Shown in pieces: positions 30,001-39,867 of a stretch of 41,003 nt of DNA. How positions within the stretch are numbered: the stretch's first letter is position 1; each line of letters opens with the position of its first letter. Source of the stretch: Chara braunii (Eukaryota; Streptophyta; Charophyceae; Charales; Characeae); assembly GCA_003427395.1 (NCBI GenBank), contig BFEA01000308.1, positions 650,836 through 691,838 on the forward strand. The letters run 5' to 3'. The translations under genes and the position numbers were made by a program. The notes beneath the pieces are model-generated. The model was not told the DNA's origin and did no database searches. It saw only the letters and a list, made by a program, of their open reading frames with translations.

Positions 30001-31585
30001 TGAAAAGATACTTCAGAGGTATTAATTAAGGCGGTGAGGCTATGCACATCCATTGGTGTCTTAGTTCCAAGAGCGTCGAACATTTTGCACGAATATTCTG
30101 TTCACCAGCCGATCGGACAACTGGTCTTCAAACGCGAATCTGCAGTTACTCATTGCCTGTCGACAGAGAGGTGGACAAATTAGACCGTATCAGAAAAGAG
30201 TGAAGGGACGAGGGGTCGGTCGAGATATTCGTTTATATAATTGCTCCTTTTTTTTTTTTTTAATTATACTGAGTGGGTTATAAGCATCGAATTGTGAGTT
30301 TAGAGGAAGTTCTTTTTCAGTATTAAGTAGGCTAACTCGCTTTGAACAACAGCTTGGTGTAATTTCATAACCAGAAGGTTGACTCTTGCTTTCTTCTCGC
30401 CTGGGCAACTTGCATAGGAGCTTGTAACTATTGCTTGGGTTCAAACGCCCCGGGTTGCCCGAAGGGTAATACTTGGAAACGAATGCGCGGGTTGCCTTCC
30501 TGACGTGAATGGTGCCGGTGAACAAGGGCGCTGATCAGTCCGGTGCGAGCTCGTATATCGGTTCATTAAACCCGGGCTTGAGGGAAGCTGCGCCGTTCCA
30601 CCCCGGCCAGCACTGTTTGAAGTATTACGTGACTGATGATAACGAAAAGGGCGAGAGAGTAAGAGAGGTTACAGTGAGCCTGAGGGGGGGAGAGCAACGA
30701 GCGAAAAGGGGGAGTAGGAGATCAAACAGGGACAGAGACAAAGTGAACATTTGATTATTATCCTTTATCATTTGACTGATCGTGTCGGCGAAGGCCTTTG
30801 CTGATTTAAGGGAGCTCCTAACTAAGCACCAGTATGTTCTAATTTGATTATCCATTGTTGCTGTTCGAAATACCGCAATTCTGAACTTGCTCGCTATAAT
30901 CCGTTCAACCACTGTTGCAGTTCAAAAGGGTTCCATTCCGAAAACTTTAAGATTCTATTAGGTGTCATTCTTATCTCACTGGTTCGGACAAAAAATTGGA
31001 AAACTCCGCGGGACTAGAAAATAGTGGGCAGTGCAACAAAGAGAGAGTGAACTAAAAGGGTTGGAATGCTTTCATTGGACCGCTCCTCTTAGTCTTCGCT
31101 TTGGTAAAGTGACTATTCAGGTGCATGCTTTTTGCCAGGTTCCTATTAATGTGAGGGCTCAATTTCTGTGCGAGCTGTATTCTGCTTGGGTCGTGAGAAG
31201 TCTTTGACCCACCGAACGCTGTTTCTCCACTTGGGATCATGAGAAGGCACCTTTCGCCTGAATGATGTTCAGCCTTGAGTCATAAGATGAAACTATTTCT
31301 ACGGGAGCTAACTCCTGCCCTGTGGCTATGTGCTGAGTCTGTTTGACTTAGGGCTATTTCCTGCGCTAAGATTATAAGTGAGGGTTTCATTCTCCGTTTT
31401 CTTTCTACATCGAAACAAAGAAACTAGCTGGTAAGGTTCAACTGTCACAGTGGGATTAGTTACTCCTATCGTTACAGGAAACCCCTGTTGTTCGCTGAGG
31501 ACCTCGGAAGCGGGCGCGGCGAGTTACAGGCGCCGTGGCCCTTGGCTTCAGCGAACGGTAGGTGACCCCTCCCCAGGTTTCCTCA
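30001..31585 (+). mobile_element. Solo LTR of element Y
   Basis: It is 1585 bp, TGAAAAGATAC to CCTCA, an inverted match to 12720-14321. The flanks are ggcaa (29996-30000) and gggaa (31586-31590), a 5 bp target duplication with one mismatch. No primer-binding site follows, so this is a solo LTR left by LTR-LTR recombination. A TATA-like tttatataa lies near 30231-30239. It is inserted about 11 bp beyond the end of the X 3' LTR. Confidence 0.8.
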
Positions 31586-32277
31586 GGGAAGGGTAGATAA
31601 AGTGAACGTCTCTACGTTTCATCGTGACCTCTGGTCGAGACTAATGCTCTGCTCCCTTTGCACTACTGGAAATGCTCCCACGGCCACCAGTGAAACTCCC
31701 ACTTCCCAAAGGTGACCTCGTCCTGTAGAGCTTCAGGTCTTCTCACACTTCGAGTCTTCACGCTCCCGGTTGAGGTAGTCGCTAGTACTTGGCTTGTGCT
31801 TCTCACAACAACAGTCCCACCGCTGCCAGACTGCCAGTTGCCTTCCCACTGCTCCCGGAAGTGCCGCTGGCTGACTCACCATTGGCCTTGCACTGGACTC
31901 ACTCTCCCTTCTTCGTGCCGTTGGTCATGTATGTTTCCCAAAAACGGGGTTCATGCAGAGGTTGCAGTCGCCTGAAATTTGAGCGTTGAAGGTTGTAGAG
32001 GGATCCGGAACCACCCTGCTCCCTTGTATTCCACAGGGAGACACAGCCCCTTGTCGAGGCTGAGGGAGATGGCCAAACCTCAGGAGTACCGAGTACTCCA
32101 TAGCTCTGTCCCATGCCCCGTAACCCGGGCCTTGCTGCGCCGCCGTTTCCGTGGTATCATCCCGGGCCTTGCTGCGCCGCCTTTTCGGGACGGCGGTATC
32201 ATCAGTAAGGCGGCGCTTTTGTCATTTATGCATGTGAAGAGTGTCGCGATGGTGCGGCATTTGACAATGAGCGTGGA
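31586..32277. other. No gene recognised; short GC-rich tandem pair
   Basis: No protein with recognisable features. Two consecutive units starting cccgggccttgctgcgccgcc occur at 32124-32160 and 32161-32202. Confidence 0.4.
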
Positions 32278-32415
32278 CGCACGGCAGACGAAACGAAAAA
32301 CGAAACGAGTGCATCTGCCCACGAAAGGTGTTAATACACTCGTTACTATTTATAGCAAACCGATGAACCTGGCCATTTTCTGCGTGAAGATACATTCGTT
32401 TCGTTTGCCGTGCGG
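32278..32415. mobile_element. Small MITE, copy 1
   Basis: The ends are inverted repeats of about 40 bp (left gcacggcagacgaaacg, right cgtttgccgtgc). The centre includes ctcgttactatttatagc and ctggccattttctg, which are shared with a second copy at 38653-38804 in the same orientation. It is non-coding. Confidence 0.75.
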
Positions 32416-33027
32416 CAACGCCCAACGGGAAGTTGTTTCCATACCTTCGCCTCTGTGGCCGTTAGAACAAACCGAACTGCAAATCATTTGTGGCTGACAC
32501 CCGACGCTCCATCATATGAGGGCACATGGACGATTTCACATGTATCTGGCGGCCGGTAGGGGCAGTTTCGGTGGAAAAGTCCTGCTGGCGACTTTTTAGC
32601 GGCACCTTTTGGCGGGCAGGAGGGCTCGGTCTCTGGATCCGAAATTGGGTATGCCATATTTCTGTCTCTTGTGCATATGGAGAGTAGGTACCTTGTTACC
32701 GTTGAAAGTTTAGGTATACTCGCACTTGGACTTCCCCTGACATTTATGAAATCAACTACAGTCAAATTTTGGGCGCGCACTAGTACTTTCCCAACTTCTC
32801 CGTGGACAGATTTGCGCTTCGGTTCATCGACGCGTGGTCAGAAAAGCGACCATATACATCGACGACGAATCTCCTAGCGTGAGTATGCCCCAAGTCTGCG
32901 CAGTCTGCTGCTTCCAATCGACAAGGCGGGATACATAGTTGTAGATTGAAAATTCCGTCATTTGTATGCGCCCGCGCGCGCGGGAGAGACAGGGAGAGGC
33001 AGAGGGAGAGAGCGAGACCACGTTCGC

Positions 33028-33028
<1 letters not shown>
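32416..33028. other. No gene recognised
   Basis: Only short open frames without motifs are present. I see nothing to annotate. Confidence 0.4.

Positions 33029-33068
<40 letters not shown>
33029..33068. repeat. GA microsatellite
   Basis: About 20 uninterrupted GA units. Confidence 0.95.
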
Positions 33069-33072
<4 letters not shown>

Positions 33073-33349
33073 ATAATTGAAGGAGAAGTTAGCACGGGCG
33101 TGGGCGTAGGTTGACCGATAACGCCTCCCCCTTGCGGAGGAGGGGAAGCGGAGTCACGCGGGATGCGTCTTCGGGCAGCGGACTTCGTCAGGAGAAGGAG
33201 CGATGGCGGCAAATCTTCTGATGTTGTCCGCTTGTCGGTGCGCTCTGTGCTTTTGACTTTATGTGGGTGATAACGTGTCTCTACAATCGGACTTCGCTTG
33301 ACTTCGGTGTCCACCATAACTAACGCTTGCTTGCATCCTTCCTAGTAAG

Positions 33350-34090
33350 GCTTAGTTACTTCATTTGTACTTTATTTGTCCTTTATTTGTACTTCGTGGT
33401 ACTTCACAGTACTGCATAGTACTTGATTTTTACTTCATAGTACTTCATAGTACTTCATAGACAACGATTACTCTGCAATCGGTCTGCGCTTCACCTGGGT
33501 GTTCGCCATAGCCAACGCTTTCTTCCGTCCTTCTTCTTTCCTTATTAGTGCGTACTCACACTAGCTCTAAATGTATCTGACCGCATGTCCGGCCGAACAT
33601 TATGCATCTGACCGCAATTCTGTCCAGAAATGAGTGGAACGGTGCTACTGTGAGTATGCCCTTCCATATGTCAGAATACTTCATAGTACTTTCAAAAGTA
33701 TTTCATAGTATTTCATAACATTTCATAATATTTCATAACATTTCATAATATTTCATAACATTTGATAGTACTTCATTTCTACTTTCACTTCGTAGAATTT
33801 CATAGTACATTTCTACTTCATTTCCACTTCCTAGAATTTCATAGTACTTCATTTCTACTTCATTTTCTACTTCATTTCTCCTTCATTTCTCCTTCATTTC
33901 TAGTTCATAATACTTCATAGTGTTTCATTTCTACTGGATTTCTATTTCATAGTACTTCATAGTATTTCATAGGAGTACTTCATAGTATTTCATAGGAGTA
34001 CTTCATAGTATTTCATAGTAGTACTTCCATAGTATTTCCTAGTGCTTCTTAGTTTTTCTTAGTATTCTAGTACTGCATATTAGTACTTTA
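33350..34090. repeat. Degenerate 10 bp-period array (TACTTCATAG type)
   Basis: For about 740 bp the sequence is built of units such as tacttcatag, atttcataac, atttcataat and acttcatttc, with many adjacent blocks spaced at exactly 10 bp and occasional unrelated spacers (for example 33461-33660). No gene is seen. The period equals about one helical turn. Confidence 0.8.
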
Positions 34091-34278
34091 TAGTATACTA
34101 CAATCATGAAGAAATCGGGAGAGGCTGATTGTCATCCCAGTCGATCTCCAAACCTTCTCCTGCTAGATCGTTGTGGAGTCGATTTTTCGGTTTATGGACG
34201 ACCCTTCGTGCGCGCGACTCGCCATGCGGATCCCAGCACGATTTGGTGAACGGTCTTTGAAGTTCTCCTTCCTTCAGG

Positions 34279-34279
34279 G

Positions 34280-34306
<27 letters not shown>
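34279..34306. repeat. Poly(T) run
   Basis: About 28 consecutive T. Other long T runs lie near 35619-35639 and 35708-35725. Confidence 0.9.
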
Positions 34307-34310
<4 letters not shown>

Positions 34311-34439
34311 ATTCTCCTCTTTTTTCCTTTTTTATTGGGATTCAGGATGAGAAATTAAACTGATGGGAACAGACGAAAAGAGTCTCTGCTTTCGTTTCGA
34401 TTGCTGTAATTTCACTCAAGAGTTCATTCGATCTATTTT

Positions 34440-34625
34440 TAACCACGTCAGTTTGTTTCGTTACGTGTTGATTAGTTGATGGGTTAATCGCAACCCCGAC
34501 TTCAGGAAATTACTTTCGTTACGTTTTCTTTGGTCGGTAAATTACTGCTTAATGACTCGTATAATATTTTGAGCCACTTCGGCTTTTTCATCTTTACTTG
34601 TTGATTAGTTGATGGGTTAGTCATA
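34440..34625. repeat. Direct repeat pair ttgattagttgatgggtta
   Basis: Two copies (near 34468 and 34600) with similar surroundings, in otherwise featureless AT-rich DNA upstream of the HSP70 gene. Confidence 0.5.
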
Positions 34626-35037
34626 TTCCCGATATTGGCACTTTTATTACTAATTAATCAATAATAAAAATAATATATTGAACCTTTACGAGGTCCGATG
34701 CTTTATCTCTGCCGTCAATAGAATTGCGCGCTAATTTTTCACTAAACTCTTGGCGATTCGCACGTCCCGCCCCCTCTCCTCCCCTCCCCTTCCCCCCCCC
34801 TCTTTCTTTTTTTTTTGTTATTTCAAGAGCTTAACAATATGGCTTCTTTGCAGGCTCTCTGAGCAATTCATCAGCTTGCAATCATTCTGTGCGAAGATTC
34901 AGTGCATTTTCGCTCGCCTTTGCGTGGGACCACCGACTATTTGTTGCGCATCTCACCCACCAGTCGCGTGTTACTGGTCGTCAGGCAAAGCAGCGAGGTA
35001 GGCCGCTAAAGCGGAGTGTATCGGGTGTTAGGTGAGG

Positions 35038-35100
35038 AAAGAAGAAGAAGAAGAAGAAGAAGAAGAAGAAGAGGGAGAAGAAGAAGAGGGAGAAGGATAT
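35038..35100. repeat. GAA/AAG microsatellite
   Basis: Ten or more GAA units followed by interrupted units. It creates a false Arg-rich open frame. Confidence 0.9.
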
Positions 35101-35158
35101 GGGGATGCGTAGAGAACAGATCTCCAGTTGTTCGCCCGGAGGGCAGATTCACAGTAGT

Positions 35159-35302
35159 AGGTAGCATTGGAGACGGTGTATCGGACCGCTTTCACGCCTA
35201 GATACAATTGAAAAACGAAGCTTTGGAGTGGGAGCAGATCTCACCTTGTTCTCTTGAGGTAGCACTTCAGACGGTGTATCTGATCGTTTTTCGTCTAGAT
35301 TC
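35159..35302. repeat. Tandem duplication of about 100 bp
   Basis: Segments starting ggtagcattggagacggtgta (35159) and ggtagcacttcagacggtgta (35259) are diverged copies and both continue into ..cta.at after about 45 bp. Confidence 0.6.
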
Positions 35303-35559
35303 CGTTCCAAAGAAAAGCTTTTGAGCGGGGTCGAGCATGCCCTGACTCTTTCCACTTGAGCGGGGTCGTCGCTTCGGTGAACCACTTGAGCCCCGATCCA
35401 TTTTCGGCGCGATGAAGCTAGACCAGTGAGCTATTACGCTTTCTTCAAAGGATGGCTGCTTCCAAGCCCACCTCCTGGTTGTAATTGCTCGATCACTTCC
35501 TTCCCACTAAGTGATTGCTTTAGGACCTTGTCCCTGCCGTGTACAAGTTTCGAAGGTCG

Positions 35560-35730
35560 AAGCTGCGGTTTCTGCCCGCGTCTTCCTCGTTGCAAATTAG
35601 GAAAGAAGCTTTCGAGTTTTTTTTTTTTTTTTTTTTTTTAAGATAGGAAACCGGGCAGCTGTTTCGTCCCGCCTCTTGCTTTGCAAATTAGGAAATTATC
35701 AGAGGTCTTTTTTTTTTTTTTTTTTAGGAG
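35560..35730. repeat. Tandem duplication ending in T runs
   Basis: Two units contain gtttc-g-cccgc, then ttgcaaattaggaaa, and end in long T runs. They are diverged copies about 95 bp apart. Confidence 0.6.
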
Positions 35731-36039
35731 ATCGGAGCTGTTCGGCGATAAAGACCTGTCGTTCTTCCTATCAGGCTTCCCCACCCTTCTTTTCTTCTTC
35801 TCTCTCATTCTCTCTTGCATTCTTAATTCTGTTAATAATTGTATGCTGTTTGAAATCTGCCCCGTATCCAATCCTACGCTAATTACGGACTTCAGTTGTT
35901 GTTGTTGTTTTCCCCGACTCGCCTAGTGATTATTCATCAGTTCTTTTTTTTTTTTCTTTTTTTTTTTCTGGAAATCAGATTCCTTCTCGTTGTTCCATTA
36001 CGAGAGACGAATAGGCGTCAAGGTCGGATCCTCATCAAG

Positions 36040-36130
36040 CGCTGATTTGCTGCCGGGATTCCGACCCGCAGCAGCGTTCGATGTTGGGTCCGCGTTGAGA
36101 ACTGATTTGTAGTCGGGATTCCGACCAATA
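36040..36130. repeat. Direct repeat cgggattccgacc upstream of HSP70
   Basis: Two copies of ctgatttg..g.cgggattccgacc occur at about 36041-36070 and 36101-36128, about 250-340 bp upstream of the start codon. They could be regulatory, but do not match a canonical heat-shock element. Confidence 0.45.
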
Positions 36131-36261
36131 GACCGCTCACGTGAGACATAGTCCGTTCGACAGACACTTTGACGCCGCCGCCTAATAATTTATCATGATT
36201 AAATATTTTTGATTGAAGTACTCACTCATCAGTACAGATAAATATGTATATACATATCAGT

Positions 36262-36271
36262 CTATAAATAT
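36262..36271 (+). promoter_or_regulatory. Possible TATA box of the HSP70-like gene
   Basis: ctataaatat lies about 110 bp before the start codon; a second tataaat lies at about 36354. Either could serve. No clear run of alternating GAA/TTC heat-shock elements was found upstream. Confidence 0.35.
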
Positions 36272-36381
36272 CCGTACACCTTCCCTTCTTCCAATTAATC
36301 AATCAGTATACATATAAGAATCCGTAGTACATCTTTCCATCCAGTAATCAATCTATAAATCAACCCATCAACCAATCAATC

Positions 36382-38466
36382 ATGGGGTCAGTGCTTTCTC
36401 GCGGCAACAGCGATGGACGGGGGTGGGAATCGCTTCCCGCCGCCGGTGGATCGACTGATTACGCGGTCGGGATCGATCTTGGAACGACGAACAGCTGCGT
36501 CGCTGTCTGGGATCGCGGCGTCGTCGAGATCATCGCCAACGACAACGGTAATCTGACGACCCCGTCCTGCGTGGCCATCACCGAGGATGGCGGGTACTTA
36601 GTCGGCGAGTGCGCTAAGGACCAGGCAACAACGAATCCGAAGAGAACCTTCGTACACATCAAGAGGTTGTTAGATCGACGGCTGGCAGACGTGCAACGTC
36701 AGACAGATAGCTGCCTCTGGCCTTACTCATTAGTGGAAGAGGAGGGGCGATGCGTGATAGAGGTGGAGGTTGAGAATAGGAAAACGAAGTACGCGCCAGA
36801 GGACCTGCTGGCCTTAATCTTAATGAAGATGAAGGAGACGGCCGAAGCGCGCCTGGATACTGTTGTGGATAAGGCAGTGATTACAGTTCCCGCCAATTTT
36901 TCACAGGCACAGAAGGTAGCGACAAAAATTGCCGCAAGGCTGGCAGGTCTGGAGATTGTCAGACTCCTCACGGAGCCGGCAGCGGCGGCGCTCGCTTATG
37001 CCTGCAAGTCCTCCATCCAAATGGATTATACCACTGGAGGACGAGGAGGAGGAGGAGGAGGAAGAGGAGGGGAAGGAGGAGGAGGTCTAAGAGGCAGCTT
37101 CAGGTGTTGTACGGATGGCGGGGGTAGTTATGGTTTCGGCGGGAGCAGCAGCAGCAGAAGGAGGAGGAGAGGCAGGCATTTCCAATCGGATGGGATTGGT
37201 CCTCCCCGAGTGCTGTTTGTCGTTGATTGGGGTGGGGGCACCTTCGATGTCTCCGTGATGACTGTTCGGCGGGAAACTTACACAGTCATTGGTCAGGATG
37301 GGGACACACAACTTGGCGGGAAAGATATCGATGACGTTATGGTGCAGCACTTTGTCGACGATTTCTACACGAAGCATGGGATCAAATTACATCAGTATCC
37401 AAGACCAATGAGGCGCCTCCGTACCGAGTGTGAGAAGATGAAACACGCTCTCTCTTCCTGCAAATACGTCCGCATTGTGATAGATGGGTTGTGTGAAGGG
37501 AAGGATTTCGAGATGAAGATGACGAGGGACAAGTTGCAGGAGCTCGCGGCTCCGTTCTTTGACAGGTGCATGCATCTGGTCGCAAGGGCGCTCGCAGATG
37601 CAGGGGTGGAGAGGGCCTCCATTTGGAAGGTGGTTTTGGCGGGAGGCACTATGCGAATGCCCGGGATTCAAGATAAGATGGAAGAGTATTTCGGCGAGGG
37701 GAAGTTGAGCCGCGCGATTAATCCCGACCATTGCGTCGCGATCGGGGCCACGTGGCAGGCGGCGCTTGACATGGGATTGGCTGACGTGGACTGCATAGGG
37801 GACCTCGCGGTGGTGGAGTCGGTCCCGCTCAGCATCGGAGTCAAAAACGCGGGAGGCGTGTTTGTCAAATGCATCCGACGAAACACACCTTATCCAGTCA
37901 TGAAGAAGCAGAGCGATTGGAGGACGGGTTTCGATGGCGCCACGTCAGCAACGATGGTAGTGTACGAGGGAGAGAGATTGAACGCTGAGGAGAATCAGCA
38001 ACTCGGGGAGGTGACGTTGTACGGCCTGGAGCCGAAGGATAAGGATGGGAGAGTTCGCCTGGAGGCGAGTCTGGAGATCGACGAGGACGGGATCTTGACA
38101 GCCATGTTAACGGACCTATCCAGTGACGGAGGGGACCGAAAAAAGGCTTGGAAATCATTTGGCCGAAATTGGGGGAGGTGCACCCGTCAGGAGGCACACG
38201 TGGCGGCGAGCGAAGCCACCACATTGAAAGAGACGGACAAAATCAGTCTGGAGAGGTCTAGGGCTCGATGGCAGCTCAAGGAGGCCATCCGTCAGATTCA
38301 GTGGAAGATTCGAGATACGAAGGACACGGATGAAGAGGCGAGGATGAGGAAGATCGTACTCGAGGCGCAGCAGTGGTGGGAGGAGAATCGGGATCGCGAC
38401 CTCGGGGCTGACGAGTACCGCAACAAAAGGCAGGAGGTCGAAACCAAATATCGCTTGAGAAGTTGA
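36382..38466 (+). CDS. Divergent HSP70-family chaperone with N-terminal myristoylation-type sequence
   Basis: This is an uninterrupted 694-residue frame without introns. The ATPase domain shows IDLGTTNS (31-38), AKDQ (78-81, the catalytic Lys at 79), TEPAAAALAY (197-206), DWGGGTFDVS (282-291; Trp replaces the usual Leu) and LAGGTMRMPGIQ (419-430). The substrate-binding domain follows (about 475-590; VPLSIGV, NTPYP, VVYEGERLNAEENQQLG, LEIDEDGIL) and then a helical lid (about 600-694) that ends without EEVD or an organelle-retention signal. Residues 209-276 are a Gly/Arg/Ser-rich insertion, partly encoded by GGA repeats, in a loop between the two actin-like lobes' conserved motifs. The N-terminus MGSVLSRG fits an N-myristoylation consensus. 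HSP70s fold proteins using ATP. The start fits because no in-frame upstream extension shows homology. Confidence 0.92.
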   Translation: MGSVLSRGNSDGRGWESLPAAGGSTDYAVGIDLGTTNSCVAVWDRGVVEIIANDNGNLTTPSCVAITEDGGYLVGECAKDQATTNPKRTFVHIKRLLDRRLADVQRQTDSCLWPYSLVEEEGRCVIEVEVENRKTKYAPEDLLALILMKMKETAEARLDTVVDKAVITVPANFSQAQKVATKIAARLAGLEIVRLLTEPAAAALAYACKSSIQMDYTTGGRGGGGGGRGGEGGGGLRGSFRCCTDGGGSYGFGGSSSSRRRRRGRHFQSDGIGPPRVLFVVDWGGGTFDVSVMTVRRETYTVIGQDGDTQLGGKDIDDVMVQHFVDDFYTKHGIKLHQYPRPMRRLRTECEKMKHALSSCKYVRIVIDGLCEGKDFEMKMTRDKLQELAAPFFDRCMHLVARALADAGVERASIWKVVLAGGTMRMPGIQDKMEEYFGEGKLSRAINPDHCVAIGATWQAALDMGLADVDCIGDLAVVESVPLSIGVKNAGGVFVKCIRRNTPYPVMKKQSDWRTGFDGATSATMVVYEGERLNAEENQQLGEVTLYGLEPKDKDGRVRLEASLEIDEDGILTAMLTDLSSDGGDRKKAWKSFGRNWGRCTRQEAHVAASEATTLKETDKISLERSRARWQLKEAIRQIQWKIRDTKDTDEEARMRKIVLEAQQWWEENRDRDLGADEYRNKRQEVETKYRLRS

Positions 38467-38500
38467 CTGAAGGACTGACGGACTGACGGACTGACTACCA
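38463..38500. repeat. ggactgac short tandem repeat in the HSP70 3' UTR
   Basis: Three to four 8 bp units start directly at the stop codon. Similar ttgactgactgac sequence occurs in a downstream partial copy near 39230. Confidence 0.6.
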
Positions 38501-38652
38501 CAACCCCTTGCAGCCTGCCTTATATTAGCAGTATTTTCATCTCAGCGGTGGCCCGGGACGATCCAGTGCCAGATCAAGGTCCAGATGAAGATCAAGATGC
38601 AGATCCCAATCCGATAGGGACGGGGAAGAGGAGGCGAGGTTAAGGACCTCGC

Positions 38653-38804
38653 CCCACGGCACACGAAACGAAAACGAAACGAAGGCATCCGCCCACGAAA
38701 GATGGAAAAATAGACTCGTTACTATTTATAGCAAAACGACGAACCTGGCCATTTTCTGCCGGAAGATGCACTCGTTCCGTTTTTCGTTTCCTGTGCCGTG
38801 CGGC
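38653..38804. mobile_element. Small MITE, copy 2
   Basis: The inverted ends (left cacggcacacgaaacg, right ctgtgccgtgcgg) are about 45 bp long and the centre is shared with 32278-32415. It is inserted between the HSP70 3' UTR and its first decayed partial copy. Confidence 0.75.
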
Positions 38805-38817
38805 GACGCCCTGAGGG

Positions 38818-38940
38818 GAAGATCGGAGTACTGGAGGCGCAGCAGTGGTTGGTGGGAGGAGAATCGGCATCTCGACCTCGGGGCTGATGACTAACCACCA
38901 GACAAGAAGAAGCAGGAGCTCGAAACTCCAAAATATCTTT
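38818..38940 (+). pseudogene. Decayed partial copy of the HSP70 3' end (unit 2)
   Basis: It matches 38349-38460 (the last 37 codons) with small insertions: gaagatcg, then aggcgcagcagtgg, then cgacctcggggctga, then gaaac..caaatatc. It is out of frame and not coding. Confidence 0.8.
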
Positions 38941-39059
38941 TTAAAAAAAAAGAAAAAAAAAAAGGAGTTCGCTGACAAGCGCTCTGCGCCTGGCAGCCTG
39001 TCTCACATTGCAGTCATCTGACCGGTCGGGACAATTATGATCCCAATTAATGAGGACGT

Positions 39060-39245
39060 GAGGGAGGAGTCGACTACTCGAGGCGCAGCAGTGGTTGACG
39101 GAGAATTGGCGTCGGGATCTGAATCTCATCAGGTAGAGACGACAACAGCCGGGAACTCGAAACTCCCAAATACGGCGTGCAAAAGTTTTCTTTTTCTTTT
39201 TCTTTTCCCTTTTTTGAATCCTTTGAGAAGTTGACTGACTGACAA
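39060..39245 (+). pseudogene. Decayed partial copy of the HSP70 3' end (unit 3)
   Basis: cgaggcgcagcagtggttg and the following 100 bp match the gene's 3' end, and ttgagaagttgactgactgac near 39222 matches the stop-codon region. It is more diverged than unit 2. Confidence 0.7.
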
Positions 39246-39325
39246 ACTCTTGGCGACTGGCAGCCCGTCTTGAAGTGATCTGAGCGGTCGGGACAACAAT
39301 GCAGATCCCGTTCAATAGCTGACGC

Positions 39326-39470
39326 GAGGGAGGAGGCGAGGGTGAGGCCGATCGTACGCGAGGCTCAGCGGAGGTGGGAGAGGGTAATCGTCGGGATCTC
39401 GACGTTGGCGCTAACGAATCCCACAATAGGAGCGGTAAGCTCGAGCTCATGTATCATTTGCAGAAACAAA
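39326..39470 (+). pseudogene. Decayed partial copy of the HSP70 3' end (unit 4)
   Basis: aggaggcgagggtgagg, then cgatcgtacgcgaggct, match 38336-38372. It is the most diverged unit. Shared cggtcgggacaa blocks between the units (about 39022, 39286 and 39530) show that the repeat unit includes 3' flanking sequence. Confidence 0.6.
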
Positions 39471-39586
39471 CGAAAAAAAAAAAAAAAAAGACTGACAATC
39501 CCTTCAGCGCCTTGCCGATCTGATGACCCGTCGGGACAATCCTCGCCTAGCCGTCCATATTTTTTATTTACTTACAACAGGGGCTT

Positions 39587-39589
<3 letters not shown>

Positions 39590-39615
<26 letters not shown>
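39590..39615. repeat. Poly(G) run of 26
   Basis: Twenty-six consecutive G, followed by aggagagg and an A run. A tract like this can form a G-quadruplex and is prone to length error. Confidence 0.9.
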
Positions 39616-39617
<2 letters not shown>

Positions 39618-39867
39618 GAGAGGAAAAAAAAGAAAGAGGGAGATGACCTCCCCCCGCATTGCCGTCCAAGCGCCACGTGTAGCAAACAGATCACTTCGTG
39701 TATCAATACTGCTGACGTCAACTAATAATTGTAATAATTGTACAACTACTTGTTACATCTGTACTTGTAGGCTTACCTTTTTTTTTTTTTTTTGGCACAA
39801 TAGAAATCCTTCTGCAGACTGAGTGATCTTATCCTACCTTTCCCTTTTACTTTCCTTCCTTTCCCCC

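Noticed and set aside
12499-31585. One giant DNA transposon with 1.6 kb inverted ends
   Set aside because: The inverted copies are TG...CA LTRs; one has a tRNA-Asp primer-binding site and the other a short imperfect target duplication.
33350-34090. CRISPR array
   Set aside because: Units are contiguous 10-mers without unique spacers, and the DNA is eukaryotic.
35016-35201. Arg/Lys-rich small protein
   Set aside because: Translation of the GAA microsatellite.
35990-36381. Heat-shock elements upstream of the HSP70-like gene
   Set aside because: Isolated GAA and TTC triplets occur, but no run of alternating units with correct spacing.
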